64,000 nucleotides of DNA, from contig NZ_VOQR01000001.1 in NCBI RefSeq assembly GCF_007995065.1, forward strand, positions 2,235,001 to 2,299,000. The letters are read 5' to 3'. This DNA is from Sphingomonas ginsenosidivorax. Its GTDB lineage: Bacteria > Pseudomonadota > Alphaproteobacteria > Sphingomonadales > Sphingomonadaceae. Both the position numbers and the translations under genes were made by a program. The notes beneath the pieces are model-generated. The model was not told where the DNA came from. It saw nothing but the letters and a program-made list of their open reading frames with translations, and made no database searches. Shown here piece after piece: positions 53,881-62,535 of the stretch; position 1 is the first letter of the stretch, and the number at the start of each line of letters is the position of its first letter.

Positions 53881-56800
53881 ATGAAGCGCATCGTCACTAA
53901 GCACCGTGTACGGTTTCTATGCGGCTCGGCGATTGTCCTAGCAGCCTGTTCTTTCAGTCTTGCCCCTCTTCATGCGCAAACAACCCCTGCCCCAGCAGCG
54001 TCGGGCGATGTGTCTGAGGCGACTGTGGCAGTCTCGCCATCCATTGATGCCGAAGGTCAGCAGGCGGAAGCCCCCGACATCGTCGTGACCGGCTCGCGCA
54101 TTGCCCGTAACGGCTTCAACGCCTCGACGCCTGTCGCGGTTCTGGGCGAGACCGACCTGAAATTGTCCGGTACGGTCAACGTCGAGAATCTTCTGGAAGC
54201 GTCGCCGCAGTTCGTCGCTTCGCAAGAAGGCGGATCGACATCCAACACGCTAAACGGCACCGCCAGCGTCAACCTGCGTGGGTTCGGCCCGAGCCGCAAC
54301 CTCGTGCTCGTGAACGGCCGTCGCTTCGCCATCTACGGTCCCGATCAGGTCACTGATCTCAACACCATTCCCGCGGCGCTTATCGCCCGGACCGAGATCG
54401 TCACCGGCGGCTCGTCAGCGGTTTATGGATCGGATGCGATCACCGGCGTGGTCAACTTTATCATGCGTGAAGATTTCAGCGGCGTCGAAGGGCGCTCGCA
54501 GTTGAACATCGATCGCCCGACCGGAACGCCGGTCTACAATTTCGACCTGACGGTCGGCAGCAATTTCGCCGACGATCGCGGCAATGTCGTCGTCTCGGGC
54601 AACTACCAGAAGCGAAATTCGATCACCCGCGGTGAACGCGGCGGCTTCGCGTACGACGCACTGCAGGATGGCTGCGTCGTGCCCGGAACCGGCAGCTCGC
54701 GCGGTGCCGGGATGCCGTTCCCCATCCCTGCTGGCCAGACCTGTCAGTCGGGCGGCGGCGAACTCGGCTTTGTGCGCGGCGGCAGCGGCGACATCCCCAA
54801 TGGCCGCTTTTCGGGCATCCCATCGGCCGGCGGCAGCAACGCGGCGCTCAACGCAGCCTATGCCGCCGCCGGCCTCAGCGCAGTCGGGTCCCGCGGCTTT
54901 ACCTTCAACGATGCCGGAACGGCTGCGCGCCCGCAGATCACGCCGCAGGACGATTTCAATCTCGCGCCCGACAACTATCTGATCCAGCCCCTGGAACGGC
55001 GGATGGTCAACAGTTTCAGCCATTTCGATTTCGCCAAAGCCCTGACCGGGTACATGGAGTTGCATTACTCCGACGTGCGCAGCAACGCTCAGCTCGCGCC
55101 CACGAACGTCGGTGCGCCGACGCTCTTCAACGTCAACAATCCCTATCTGACCCCTCAGCTGCAAGGCGTGTTGCAGCAGCTGGATTTCGCCGAAACCGGT
55201 CCGCAGACTATTGTCAGCGGCACGACGCGCCAGACGACGACTCGGGGTGACGGACTGGCCGTGCTGACCGCAGGTCGTCGCTATCTCGAAGTCGGACCGC
55301 GGCAGAGCGATTCGCAGCGGAAGGTCTTTCGTGGCGCTTGGGGGCTTCGCGGCGATATCGGCGACGTAAGCGAAGGCTTCCTGACCGATCTCAAATACGA
55401 TGCCTATTACAGCTACGCGAAAAGCGATGAGACCGTAGAGCTACGCAACGCCGTTTCCCGGAGCCGGCTGCAAGCGTCGCTGCTTTCGGTCGGCGGTGCG
55501 GCGCCGGTCTGCAACATCTTTGGGCAGAACATTTCAACGGCATGTTCGGCCGCGATTTCGATCAGCGCGACGAATATTACCAAGACGACGCTGCAGGTGG
55601 CAGCGGGCAACATCACGGGTAAGCTGTTCTCGCTTCCCGCAGGGCCGCTTGGCTTCTCGTTCGGCGGCGAATGGCGCAAGACCAGTGCCACGTTCAATCC
55701 AGATTCCTTCCTGGCGTCGGGCGACGTCGCTGGGTTCAATCCTGGGTTGCCGACGAGCGGCAGCATCTCAGTCAAGGACGTGTTCGGCGAGGTCCGTGTC
55801 CCGCTCATCCACAACACGCCGTTCGTAGAAGATCTGACCGCGAACGCAGCGTTCCGCCGATCCGATTACAACCTTGGCGGCATTGGCATCGTCTGGACTT
55901 ATCTTGGTGGGCTCGACTGGCGGGTGAGTCGCGATCTTGCGTTTCGTGGACAGTATCAAAGGGCTATCCGTGCGCCGAACGTTGCCGAAGTGTTCGGTGG
56001 CCTCAACCGGGTGGTGGGGGCCGCGACCGACCCTTGCGGCGACCGTGGGCCGGCATCCGCGCGAACCGAAGCGGTACGCGCGATCTGCATCGCCAACGGC
56101 GTGCCGGCAGCCGCCGTCTTTACCGCAGGAGTACAGCCCAACAACATCATTCCTGCTGATTTCGGCGGCAACCCCAATGTCGGTGAGGAAAAGTCGGACA
56201 CGTTCACGGTCGGCGCGGTCATCACTCCGAGTTTCGCGCCGCGTATGTTCATAAGCATCGACTATTTCAACATCACCCTCGACGGCGCGATCTCCGCGCT
56301 GGGCGGCGGCCTGCAGAACACGATGAACCTGTGTTTTAACGTGCTGCAGGATGTGAATAGCGAATACTGCCGCGCGATAAGCCGCGATCCCAATTCCGGA
56401 GCGATCAACGATCCGTATGTGGCACAGATCCGCAACGCGAACACAGGATCGCTGAAAACGTCCGGTATCGACTTCGCCGTGCAGTATCGGCTAAATCTGG
56501 GCTTCGGTCTGCCCCTGTTCGGCGAGACGAGCACGGTCGATTTTGGGACGAACTATACCTGGCTCGCGGAGTTCACGTCGACGCCGGTTGCGGCGTTCGA
56601 CGAGATCAAGAATTACTGTGCCGGATCGCACGGTGCGACTTGCGGCCAGCCGCTCCCGCGCTGGCGCGGCACGTCGCGAATCACTTGGAACATCGGCGAT
56701 CTCAGCCTGAGCGCGCGTCATCGGTATATCGGTGCCGTCACCACGGACCGCTTCGTCGTCCACATCCGGTCAGGCGCAGCCACCGCGCCGACGCTGTCGA

Positions 56801-57012
56801 GCATTGCCTATCCCGTGCTCGATGATCAAAATTACATCGATTTGTCCTTTTCGCTGAAAGCGGCCAAGTCGCTCGAACTGTTCGGCGGTGCCAACAACGT
56901 CTTCAACAACAACCCGCCGATCACGACACAGGGCCCGAACTCTAACACCTGGTCGGCTACCTATGACGTCATGGGTACCGAGTTCTTCATCGGCGCGACC
57001 GTCAAGTTCTGA
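53881..57012 (+). CDS. TonB-dependent outer-membrane receptor
   Basis: A 1043-residue receptor. A signal peptide (VRFLCGSAIVLAACSFSLAP, cleaved before QTTPA) is followed by a low-complexity linker and the plug domain beginning DIVVTGSRIARNGFNASTPV. GGSSAVYGSDAITGVVNFIM is the conserved plug block. The barrel runs to the C-terminal FFIGATVKF with a terminal aromatic, as needed for Bam insertion. It belongs to the large sphingomonad group without a TonB N-terminal regulatory domain. Beside GH10 and an esterase, and with LacI-type operators in front, it most likely imports xylo-oligosaccharides, possibly glucuronoxylan pieces. Confidence 0.93.
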   Translation: MKRIVTKHRVRFLCGSAIVLAACSFSLAPLHAQTTPAPAASGDVSEATVAVSPSIDAEGQQAEAPDIVVTGSRIARNGFNASTPVAVLGETDLKLSGTVNVENLLEASPQFVASQEGGSTSNTLNGTASVNLRGFGPSRNLVLVNGRRFAIYGPDQVTDLNTIPAALIARTEIVTGGSSAVYGSDAITGVVNFIMREDFSGVEGRSQLNIDRPTGTPVYNFDLTVGSNFADDRGNVVVSGNYQKRNSITRGERGGFAYDALQDGCVVPGTGSSRGAGMPFPIPAGQTCQSGGGELGFVRGGSGDIPNGRFSGIPSAGGSNAALNAAYAAAGLSAVGSRGFTFNDAGTAARPQITPQDDFNLAPDNYLIQPLERRMVNSFSHFDFAKALTGYMELHYSDVRSNAQLAPTNVGAPTLFNVNNPYLTPQLQGVLQQLDFAETGPQTIVSGTTRQTTTRGDGLAVLTAGRRYLEVGPRQSDSQRKVFRGAWGLRGDIGDVSEGFLTDLKYDAYYSYAKSDETVELRNAVSRSRLQASLLSVGGAAPVCNIFGQNISTACSAAISISATNITKTTLQVAAGNITGKLFSLPAGPLGFSFGGEWRKTSATFNPDSFLASGDVAGFNPGLPTSGSISVKDVFGEVRVPLIHNTPFVEDLTANAAFRRSDYNLGGIGIVWTYLGGLDWRVSRDLAFRGQYQRAIRAPNVAEVFGGLNRVVGAATDPCGDRGPASARTEAVRAICIANGVPAAAVFTAGVQPNNIIPADFGGNPNVGEEKSDTFTVGAVITPSFAPRMFISIDYFNITLDGAISALGGGLQNTMNLCFNVLQDVNSEYCRAISRDPNSGAINDPYVAQIRNANTGSLKTSGIDFAVQYRLNLGFGLPLFGETSTVDFGTNYTWLAEFTSTPVAAFDEIKNYCAGSHGATCGQPLPRWRGTSRITWNIGDLSLSARHRYIGAVTTDRFVVHIRSGAATAPTLSSIAYPVLDDQNYIDLSFSLKAAKSLELFGGANNVFNNNPPITTQGPNSNTWSATYDVMGTEFFIGATVKF

Positions 57013-57063
57013 CGGTCGCGAATATGATCGCGGACTCTCGACTGGCCTATTGTTTGTCATCAA

Positions 57064-57123
57064 GACCCAATACACGACATTCAGGCCCCCTCTCCGCTTC
57101 CTGAAACCCGCCGCTCGTTCATG
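57064..57123 (+). repeat. 60-bp repeat, copy 12
   Basis: Starts GACCCAATACACGACATTC, ends CCGCTCGTTCATG. Between the receptor gene and the IS remnant. Confidence 0.75.
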
Positions 57124-57182
57124 TCCGCCGAACGGCCGGTTTGGGCGACCCTACTCAAGCGACTGAACGGCAATAGATGGTG

Positions 57183-57914
57183 GAGGCTGTGTGTAAACGG
57201 CCGCCCGACAGCGATTGAAGTGAAGCGCGCGCACGCGGATGCTCAGGCCTGGATTGCTGCGATCAGTCCCGGCACGCCGACCAGGGCGATGACCCGCTTG
57301 ATGTTGTAGGCGAGTACATGGAGGCTCAATTCTGTCGCCACGTTCTTCAGAGTACGCGTCTTGAGGTGGCTTCGTCCCATCCAGTCCTTGATGGTGCCGA
57401 AGACGTGCTCGACCGTTCGTCTTCGGACGCGCATCCACCGCTACCGTGCCACCCGCGATGAGACCGAGTTGCCGGCACAGCAGGACGAACCGGCGACACG
57501 TCGCCTGGATCGCGGCGCCGTGCTCGCGTCGAAAGTCGGCGATGGTCTTGAAGTCCGGTGCGAGCTTGCCCGTCAGCCACATCGGCTCGACGTTGCGGCC
57601 TGCTTCGCGCTCCAGCCGCCGGCTCGATTGCACCTGGTTCATATACCCGTAGATATAGAGCTTGAGCAGCGTCGCCGGATGATAGCCCGGCCGGCTCGTC
57701 GCCGCGGCGTCGGCAAAGCCCAGCGTCGTCAGGTCGAGCTCGTTTACGAACCCATCGACGATCCGAACCGCACTGTCTTCGACAACATAATCGTCCACGC
57801 AGGGCGGCAGGAAAAGCTGCTCCCGGCGGTCACAGCCCTCGACAAAACGACCCATCCGACGTCTCCAGATGACGCCGACAACTATATCACATCACGGCGT
57901 TTTCACACAGCCTC
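57183..57914 (-). mobile_element. internally deleted IS1182-type element, 732 bp
   Basis: The ends are an imperfect inverted repeat: GAGGCTGTGTGTAAACG at 57183-57199 and CGTTTTCACACAGCCTC at 57898-57914, with one mismatch in 17. They are flanked by GGTG on both sides (57179-57182 and 57915-57918), a possible 4-bp target duplication. Between them lies only the first and last part of an IS1182-family transposase. A full element should be about 1.6-1.8 kb, so some 1 kb is missing. Both termini are intact, so transposase supplied elsewhere could move it. Confidence 0.75.
57243..57855 (-). pseudogene. IS1182-family transposase, internal deletion
   Basis: The 5' part (from 57855) reads MGRFVEGCDRREQLFLPPCV, DDYVVEDSAVRIVDGFVNEL and GYHPATLLKLYIYGYMNQVQ through GLIAGGTVAVDA: the conserved N-terminal domain and first catalytic Asp region of IS1182 transposases. 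At about 57434 the frame jumps to the C-terminal block RMRVRRRTVEHVFGTIKDWM, GRSHLKTRTLKNVATELSLH, ending GLIAAIQA at 57243 in another frame. The catalytic centre between them (about 250 codons) is deleted, so the protein is inactive. The rightmost Glu of the DDE triad is in the retained C-terminal part (VEHVFGTIKDWM). Confidence 0.8.
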
Positions 57915-58000
57915 GGTGGATTGCGGACTGGCGGCTTTCGGTTGAAGAAGCGGCCAATGCCACCCTGTAGGTAACAGGCGTTTTAGAGGGGAGCAGGGTA

Positions 58001-58378
58001 ATGAGCGGTCGCAATCCCTATCTATTTTCGCTTCTGCTGGTAGCGGGCGGAGGAGCTCTATCGTCGTGCGAGCAGGACAGGATGACCAGCCGGGTAGAGG
58101 AAGAGGCCAACGCCGCGAAAAATCAACTTCCTACGGGCGCTCCCGCGAGCGCAGCCTTGTCGTATTTGAAGAACGCCGGCTTCTCCAATGAATCATCGTC
58201 GTTGGGCAATGCCTACCGTGATGCGCCGACATTCCTGTTCCGTAAGCAGATCATTTTGAGGCGGTGGTGGGGAGCGAGGGATGCTCACCAAATCCTTGTG
58301 ACGTTCAGGGTCGACGCAAGCGAGAAGGTCGCGAGTCCAAAAGTGCTGATTAGCGGGGGTGGGTTTAGGGGGCTTTGA
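58001..58378 (+). CDS. putative lipoprotein (125 aa)
   Basis: A 125-residue protein with a lipoprotein signal: MSGRNPYLFSLLLVAGGGAL followed by the lipobox LSSC. GGGGAGCAGGGTA precedes the ATG. The mature part is soluble and mixed (TSRVEEEANAAKNQLPTGAP, then LSYLKNAGFSNESSSLGNAY), ending VLISGGGFRGL. No domain is recognised. It lies alone, between the IS remnant and repeat copy 13. A role at the outer or inner membrane surface is all that can be said. Confidence 0.7.
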   Translation: MSGRNPYLFSLLLVAGGGALSSCEQDRMTSRVEEEANAAKNQLPTGAPASAALSYLKNAGFSNESSSLGNAYRDAPTFLFRKQIILRRWWGARDAHQILVTFRVDASEKVASPKVLISGGGFRGL

Positions 58379-58467
58379 TCCCCTCAGGCTGCGATTTCAG
58401 AATCAATTTTGTACCCTGGAATGTCCACAACTGGGCGCAAGCCGCTTGGCAACTCTGCGACCTTGAG

Positions 58468-58528
58468 GACCCATACCCGGTCATTCGCGGACCGTCGCCG
58501 GCTCTCCATCTCTGGTCATTCGTTCATT
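58468..58528 (+). repeat. 60-bp repeat, copy 13
   Basis: Starts GACCCATACCCGGTCATTC, ends CTGGTCATTCGTTCATT. Confidence 0.76.
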
Positions 58529-58560
58529 CTTTTTGCTGCGGTTTCCGATGGTTGTGGCGA

Positions 58561-58587
58561 CGTCGGAGAACCATAGGTTCTCCGACG
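58561..58587. terminator. 12-bp perfect hairpin downstream of the SDR gene
   Basis: CGTCGGAGAACC-ATA-GGTTCTCCGACG, ending 17 bp past the stop of the minus-strand SDR gene. No T-run follows on either strand. Confidence 0.5.
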
Positions 58588-58604
58588 CACTCGCGACCCG
58601 CCCT

Positions 58605-59345
58605 TTAGGCGTTGAAGCCGCCGTCGGCGGTGAGGGCTGTTCCCGTGATAAAGCTCGCGGCGGGGCTTGCGACGAACGTCACGACGGCGGCGATCTCCTC
58701 GACAGTGCCGTAGCGCTTTAGCGCGGTGAAGCTGCGGGTGAACTCCGCCGTGTCCGATTCTGCTGGGTTGAGGTCGGTATCGACCGGGCCGGGCTGCACC
58801 ACGTTTACGGTGATCTTGCGCTCCGCAAGCTCGTGCGCCAGCCCGCGTGTGAACGACAGCTGCGCCGACTTGGTCAACGCGTACATGGTGAGGTTCGGGA
58901 AAGGCACGCGCTCCGCGACGTTCGAGCCGATGGTGATAACGCGGCCGCCCTCGCTCAAGTGCGGGATCGCCGCCTGCGTGGTCAGGATCGTGCCGCGGAC
59001 GTTGACGTGCAGCAGCGCATCGATATCCTCTAGGCTCATGTCGGCGATAGCGCCGACGCGCGCGATGCCGACGTTGTTGACGAGGATGTCGAGCCCGCCG
59101 AACGCCTCGGCCGCCTGCGCCACCATCGCCTCGATCGCCTCGGGATCGGCCGCGCTTGCCTGAATCGCGATGCCGCGCCGTCCCGTGGCCTCTATCCGCT
59201 CCACGACCTCACGGGCGCGGTCGGCCGCACGTTCGTAGCTGATGGCGACGTCCGCGCCGGCCTTCGCAAGGGCTACCGCGATCGCGGCGCCGATGCCACG
59301 TGAGCCGCCCGTTACCAGGGCACGCTTTCCGGTCAGGTCAGTCAT
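58605..59345 (-). CDS. SDR-family oxidoreductase
   Basis: A 246-residue classical SDR starting MTDLTGKRALVTGGSRGIGA. Motifs: TGGSRGIG, NNVGIARVGAI (Val in place of Ala in the NNAG block), catalytic Ser in TIGSNVAER, YALTK (YxxxK) and the NPAESDTAEF substrate loop, ending FITGTALTADGGFNA. It resembles the 17999-18733 SDR in the PGPVDTDLNPAES region, so the two may be paralogs. It is the last gene of a likely three-gene operon with the SnoaL-like and MDR genes, under the TetR protein at 60959. Confidence 0.87.
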   Translation of the reverse strand: MTDLTGKRALVTGGSRGIGAAIAVALAKAGADVAISYERAADRAREVVERIEATGRRGIAIQASAADPEAIEAMVAQAAEAFGGLDILVNNVGIARVGAIADMSLEDIDALLHVNVRGTILTTQAAIPHLSEGGRVITIGSNVAERVPFPNLTMYALTKSAQLSFTRGLAHELAERKITVNVVQPGPVDTDLNPAESDTAEFTRSFTALKRYGTVEEIAAVVTFVASPAASFITGTALTADGGFNA

Positions 59346-59412
59346 GTCGATGTTCCTTTTGATCGTGCGCGCACGGCTCCGTAGGGCAGCTGCCCAGGTG
59401 CGCCGTGTGGGA

Positions 59413-59811
59413 TCAGCCGAAGATTTCGGCTGCGTGCATGAGGTCCGTGTATTCCTTGACCGCGGCGATCCGGCCGTCCCGCACCGTGACGAGGAAGTGG
59501 TAGGCGTTCTCGTACACCGTGCCGTTCGTCAGCTGGGCGTGCGAAACGACCTCCACCGCCACCTGGTCGCCTTCGGCGATCATCCCGGTCACCGCCATAT
59601 CGAGGCCGCCGTCAATCCCGGCGTAGAGCTTGCGCCAGATGTTCTCGATTTCCCCCCTGGACTTCTCTCCGACGCCTGCGAACAGGTGGGGCTTACCGAC
59701 GATCGTCCAGGTTGCGTCCTCGGTCATCATCGCCAGCAGGCCGTCGATGTCGGCACGGCCGAACAGGTCCATGTAGGCCTGCACGACCTCCTTGTTGCGC
59801 GCGGTGCTCAC
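59413..59811 (-). CDS. SnoaL-like (NTF2-fold) protein
   Basis: A 132-residue NTF2-fold protein: MSTARNKEVVQAYMDLFGRA starts the N-terminal helices, then a strand MMTEDATWTIVGKPHLFAGV and the sheet blocks VAVEVVSHAQLTNGTVYENA, YHFLVTVRDGRIAAVKEYTD. These are the hallmarks of SnoaL/ketosteroid-isomerase-like proteins that bind or isomerise small hydrophobic molecules. The start overlaps the stop of the MDR gene by 4 bp (ATGA), so the two are coupled. Likely to act on the same compound as the MDR and SDR enzymes. Confidence 0.85.
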   Translation of the reverse strand: MSTARNKEVVQAYMDLFGRADIDGLLAMMTEDATWTIVGKPHLFAGVGEKSRGEIENIWRKLYAGIDGGLDMAVTGMIAEGDQVAVEVVSHAQLTNGTVYENAYHFLVTVRDGRIAAVKEYTDLMHAAEIFG

Positions 59812-60833
59812 GTTCGGTCGTTCCGGACGATCAGCTTCCTACCGCTGTGGCTGCCATCGAACAGCCTGAGGAAGGTCTCGGGCAGCGTGTCGAAGCCGTC
59901 GACGAACTCCTCGCCGTACTTGATGCGGCCGTCCGTCACCAACGGCGTCGCCTCCGCCAGGAACTCGGGGAAGGTGTCCATGACGTAGGGCGTCGCGAAC
60001 GCCTTGATGTCGAGAAAGCGATAGTGGATGATTGTGATGAGGCGAGGCAGGTAGTTGGTGCCGGTCGGCAGCTCGGTATCGCTATAGTCCGAGATGGTGC
60101 CGCAGAGCGTCATCTTCGCGTGCGGGTTGAAATGCTCCATCAGCACTGGGAACACCGGCCCGCCGACATTCTCGAAGAACGCGTCGATCCCGCCCGGCAG
60201 CGCACGCGCGACCTGCTCCTTGAAGTCCGACGCCTTGTAATCGATCGCGTCATCGAGCCCGAGCTTGTTCTTGAGGTACGCGACCTTGTCGGCGCCGCCC
60301 GCGACGCCGACGACGCGGAGGCCGCGCAGCTTGCCGAGCTGAGCGGCGAACGAGCCGACTGAGCCGGCAGCCCCGGTCACTACGAGCGTCCCGCTGGGCT
60401 TGAAGTCATGCAACTTGGTCATCCCGTACCAGGCGGTGAAGCCGGTCAGGCCGAGCGGGCCGAGCGCGGTGGAGAGCGGCGCAACCGTGGGATCGAGCTT
60501 ACGCAGGTCGGAGCCGTCCGAAAGGCCGTAATCCTGCCAGCCCACCCAGGACTGAACATGGTCGCCGATGGCGAATTCGGGATTCCGGCTCTCCTCGACG
60601 ATCCCCACCGTAGGGCCGCCCATCGGATCGCCGATGTCGATCGTCGGCCACTCGGACGAGCCGTTGCCCATCAGGTTGCGCTGGTATGGGTCGATCGAGA
60701 ACAGCGTGTTGCGGAACACCACCTGTCCATCGTCAAGCGATGGCACCGCGCTTTCCACGAGCTTAAAGTCGCTCAGCTTGGCAGGCCCCTGCGGGCGGAC
60801 CGCGAGAGTGTGTTGGCGATTGAACTTCGGCAT
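59808..60833 (-). CDS. NADPH-dependent MDR reductase (CurA/leukotriene B4 dehydrogenase-like)
   Basis: A 341-residue medium-chain reductase of the zinc-less PGR/LTB4DH-type group: MPKFNRQHTLAVRPQGPAKL at the start, LFSIDPYQRNLMG, DHVQSWVGWQDYGLSDGSDL, GLTGFTAWYGMTKLHDFKPS and the cofactor site VTGAAGSVGSFAAQLGKLRG. These enzymes reduce the double bond of alpha,beta-unsaturated ketones with NADPH (E. coli CurA is an example). It is co-translated with the SnoaL-like gene and divergent from the TetR gene at 60959, with two palindromes in the gap. An enone-stress or catabolic operon is likely. Confidence 0.9.
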   Translation of the reverse strand: MPKFNRQHTLAVRPQGPAKLSDFKLVESAVPSLDDGQVVFRNTLFSIDPYQRNLMGNGSSEWPTIDIGDPMGGPTVGIVEESRNPEFAIGDHVQSWVGWQDYGLSDGSDLRKLDPTVAPLSTALGPLGLTGFTAWYGMTKLHDFKPSGTLVVTGAAGSVGSFAAQLGKLRGLRVVGVAGGADKVAYLKNKLGLDDAIDYKASDFKEQVARALPGGIDAFFENVGGPVFPVLMEHFNPHAKMTLCGTISDYSDTELPTGTNYLPRLITIIHYRFLDIKAFATPYVMDTFPEFLAEATPLVTDGRIKYGEEFVDGFDTLPETFLRLFDGSHSGRKLIVRNDRT

Positions 60834-60863
60834 TCAGCCTCCTTCGGTGAAGCACCACTGGAT

Positions 60864-60938
60864 ATCATAACGGACGTTACGTAACGCCCGTTATGATCCT
60901 CGACTTTGGGGGTCAAGCGGTTTTATAACGGCTGTTAT
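60864..60938. promoter_or_regulatory. two TetR operators
   Basis: Site 1 (60864-60897) is ATCATAACGG-N14-CCGTTATGAT, perfect over 10 bp, with the inner palindrome GTTACGTAAC. Site 2 (60925-60938) is ATAAC-GGCT-GTTAT. Both share the ATAACGG half-site and lie between the divergent MDR and tetR starts. Confidence 0.78.
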
Positions 60939-60958
60939 GAAACAGACCGGAGGCAGCA

Positions 60959-61552
60959 ATGCCGAGACCGCGTAAGATTGACGTCGAAGCCGCGCTCGAG
61001 GCCGCGCTCGGCGTCTTCTGGCGCAAAGGCTACGAGGGCACGTCCTACGCCGACCTCGTCGCGGCGACCGGGGCCGAGCGACCCGCACTCTATGCAGCTT
61101 TCGGCAATAAGGAGGCGCTCTTCCTTCAGGCGCTAAAGCGCTACGGCAGCAACTATGGCAGCTACGTATGGGAGGCGCTCGGCCAGCCGACTTCGCGGCA
61201 GGTTGCGGCGCAGGTTTTGGAAGGCGCGGCGGAGCTCAGCACGCGCTTCCCCGATCGCACCGGCTGCCTCGGCCTCAACGGCGCCCTCGCTGGGTCGGAT
61301 GACGCCGAGCCTGCCCGGCAAGCGCTGATCGCGTGGCGCGCTGAGGGCGAAACAGCGTTAATCAAACGGTTCGAGAAAGCGAAGGCTGAGGGCGATCTGC
61401 CCGTCGACGCAGAACCCGCCACGCTTGCAGCCTATCTCTTAGCGGTCGCACACGGCATTGCGGTGCAGGCGAAAGCCGGCTTCTCGCACGAGGTGCTACT
61501 TAAGGTTGTACAACAGGCGCTGCACACGTGGCCGACGGGCACGGCGACTTAG
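60959..61552 (+). CDS. TetR-family regulator of the MDR operon
   Basis: A 197-residue TetR protein starting MPRPRKIDVEAALEAALGVF. The HTH reads WRKGYEGTSYADLVAATGAE followed by RPALYAAFGNKEALFLQALK. The C-terminal domain has one Cys in DRTGCLGLN, the position of a conserved Cys in NemR/AcuR-like TetR proteins that sense electrophiles; the comparison is by position and not certain. It is divergent from the MDR-SnoaL-SDR operon and faces two operators with half-sites ATAACGG. It most likely represses both directions. Confidence 0.88.
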   Translation: MPRPRKIDVEAALEAALGVFWRKGYEGTSYADLVAATGAERPALYAAFGNKEALFLQALKRYGSNYGSYVWEALGQPTSRQVAAQVLEGAAELSTRFPDRTGCLGLNGALAGSDDAEPARQALIAWRAEGETALIKRFEKAKAEGDLPVDAEPATLAAYLLAVAHGIAVQAKAGFSHEVLLKVVQQALHTWPTGTAT

Positions 61553-61593
61553 AGCACAATCGAACAGTTTAAGATCGCGGCCCTAACCGCATA

Positions 61594-61653
61594 GACCCAG
61601 AACTTGCCGCTCATGGCCAGATTTCCGCTTCCTGAAACCGGACGATCGTTCAT
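61594..61653 (+). repeat. 60-bp repeat, copy 14
   Basis: Starts GACCCAGAACTTGCCGCTC, ends ACGATCGTTCATC. Between tetR and the GST gene. Confidence 0.74.
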
Positions 61654-61750
61654 CTAAAAATGTAGGCGCGGCTACCGAACTACGACGTTCCCTGCAGCAG
61701 TGGCTAAAGCATGGCGACAGTCGTCGTTCAAGGACGCCCGCGCCACGCTT

Positions 61751-62419
61751 TCAAAGCTTGACGCCGGCCGCGGCCAGCGCACCGTCGATGCGCTCGTCGA
61801 CCTCGCGCTTCGTCGCCGCCCAACTTGCAACGTCGGTAAGCAGGCGCTGCTGCCAGGCGACCAAGTTTGGGAAGTCGTTGAGCGGGATCTTGGTCCGCTC
61901 GTTCTGCGAGAACGGTCCGGCGATGTCGAAGTCGGCCAGTGTGAGCCGGTCACCCACGATGTAGTCGTGCTTGGCGAGATGAGCGTCGAGCACCGCGGCG
62001 GCTGCGCGGATCTTGTCGGCCGCCAGCTTGATGATCGTCTCGTCCGCGGACTGGCCCATGAACTTCTTGCCGAGCACCTCGTCGAAGGTGAGCGTCGCAT
62101 AAATGCGCCACTGCTCACCCGACCAGAACATCCACTGCAGGACCTGAAACCGCTCCTCGGTGGTGCGGCCCGCCAGATCGCTGCCCGCCTTCTCGGCGAG
62201 GTAGAGATTGATCGCCGCAGACTCGTAGAGGACGAAGTCGCCGTCCACCATGACGGGGGATAAGCCATGTGGGTTCAGTTCCAGAAACTCCGGCGTGTGA
62301 CTCTCGCCCTTGAAGAGATCGATGTTCACGATCTCGATGTTGATGCCCATCGCGGCCGCGGCTGCGGTCACGCGGCGGCGGCTGCCCGAACCGGGGTCGC
62401 CGTAGATTTTGATAGCCAT
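61751..62419 (-). CDS. glutathione S-transferase
   Basis: A 222-residue GST: MAIKIYGDPGSGSRRRVTAA opens the thioredoxin-fold domain, with the Ser (GSGS) in the position that activates glutathione in Theta/Phi-like enzymes. LNPHGLSPVMVDGDFVLYES is the cis-Pro and glutathione-binding block. The helical C-terminal domain includes YIVGDRLTLADFDIAGPFSQ, the N-capping box of GSTs. It conjugates electrophiles with glutathione in the cytoplasm. It is divergent from the LysR gene at 62536, 116 bp apart, so regulation by that protein is likely. Confidence 0.9.
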   Translation of the reverse strand: MAIKIYGDPGSGSRRRVTAAAAAMGINIEIVNIDLFKGESHTPEFLELNPHGLSPVMVDGDFVLYESAAINLYLAEKAGSDLAGRTTEERFQVLQWMFWSGEQWRIYATLTFDEVLGKKFMGQSADETIIKLAADKIRAAAAVLDAHLAKHDYIVGDRLTLADFDIAGPFSQNERTKIPLNDFPNLVAWQQRLLTDVASWAATKREVDERIDGALAAAGVKL

Positions 62420-62535
62420 TGCAGGGACGCTTTCTCTTCGATGGGGTTGGGAATGGGAGCCGTGACCCGGAAAATAGGTCGTCAGCGAGATGCAGTGTAT
62501 CTATTCAGATCGAACAACATTTATCTGAGATTCGA

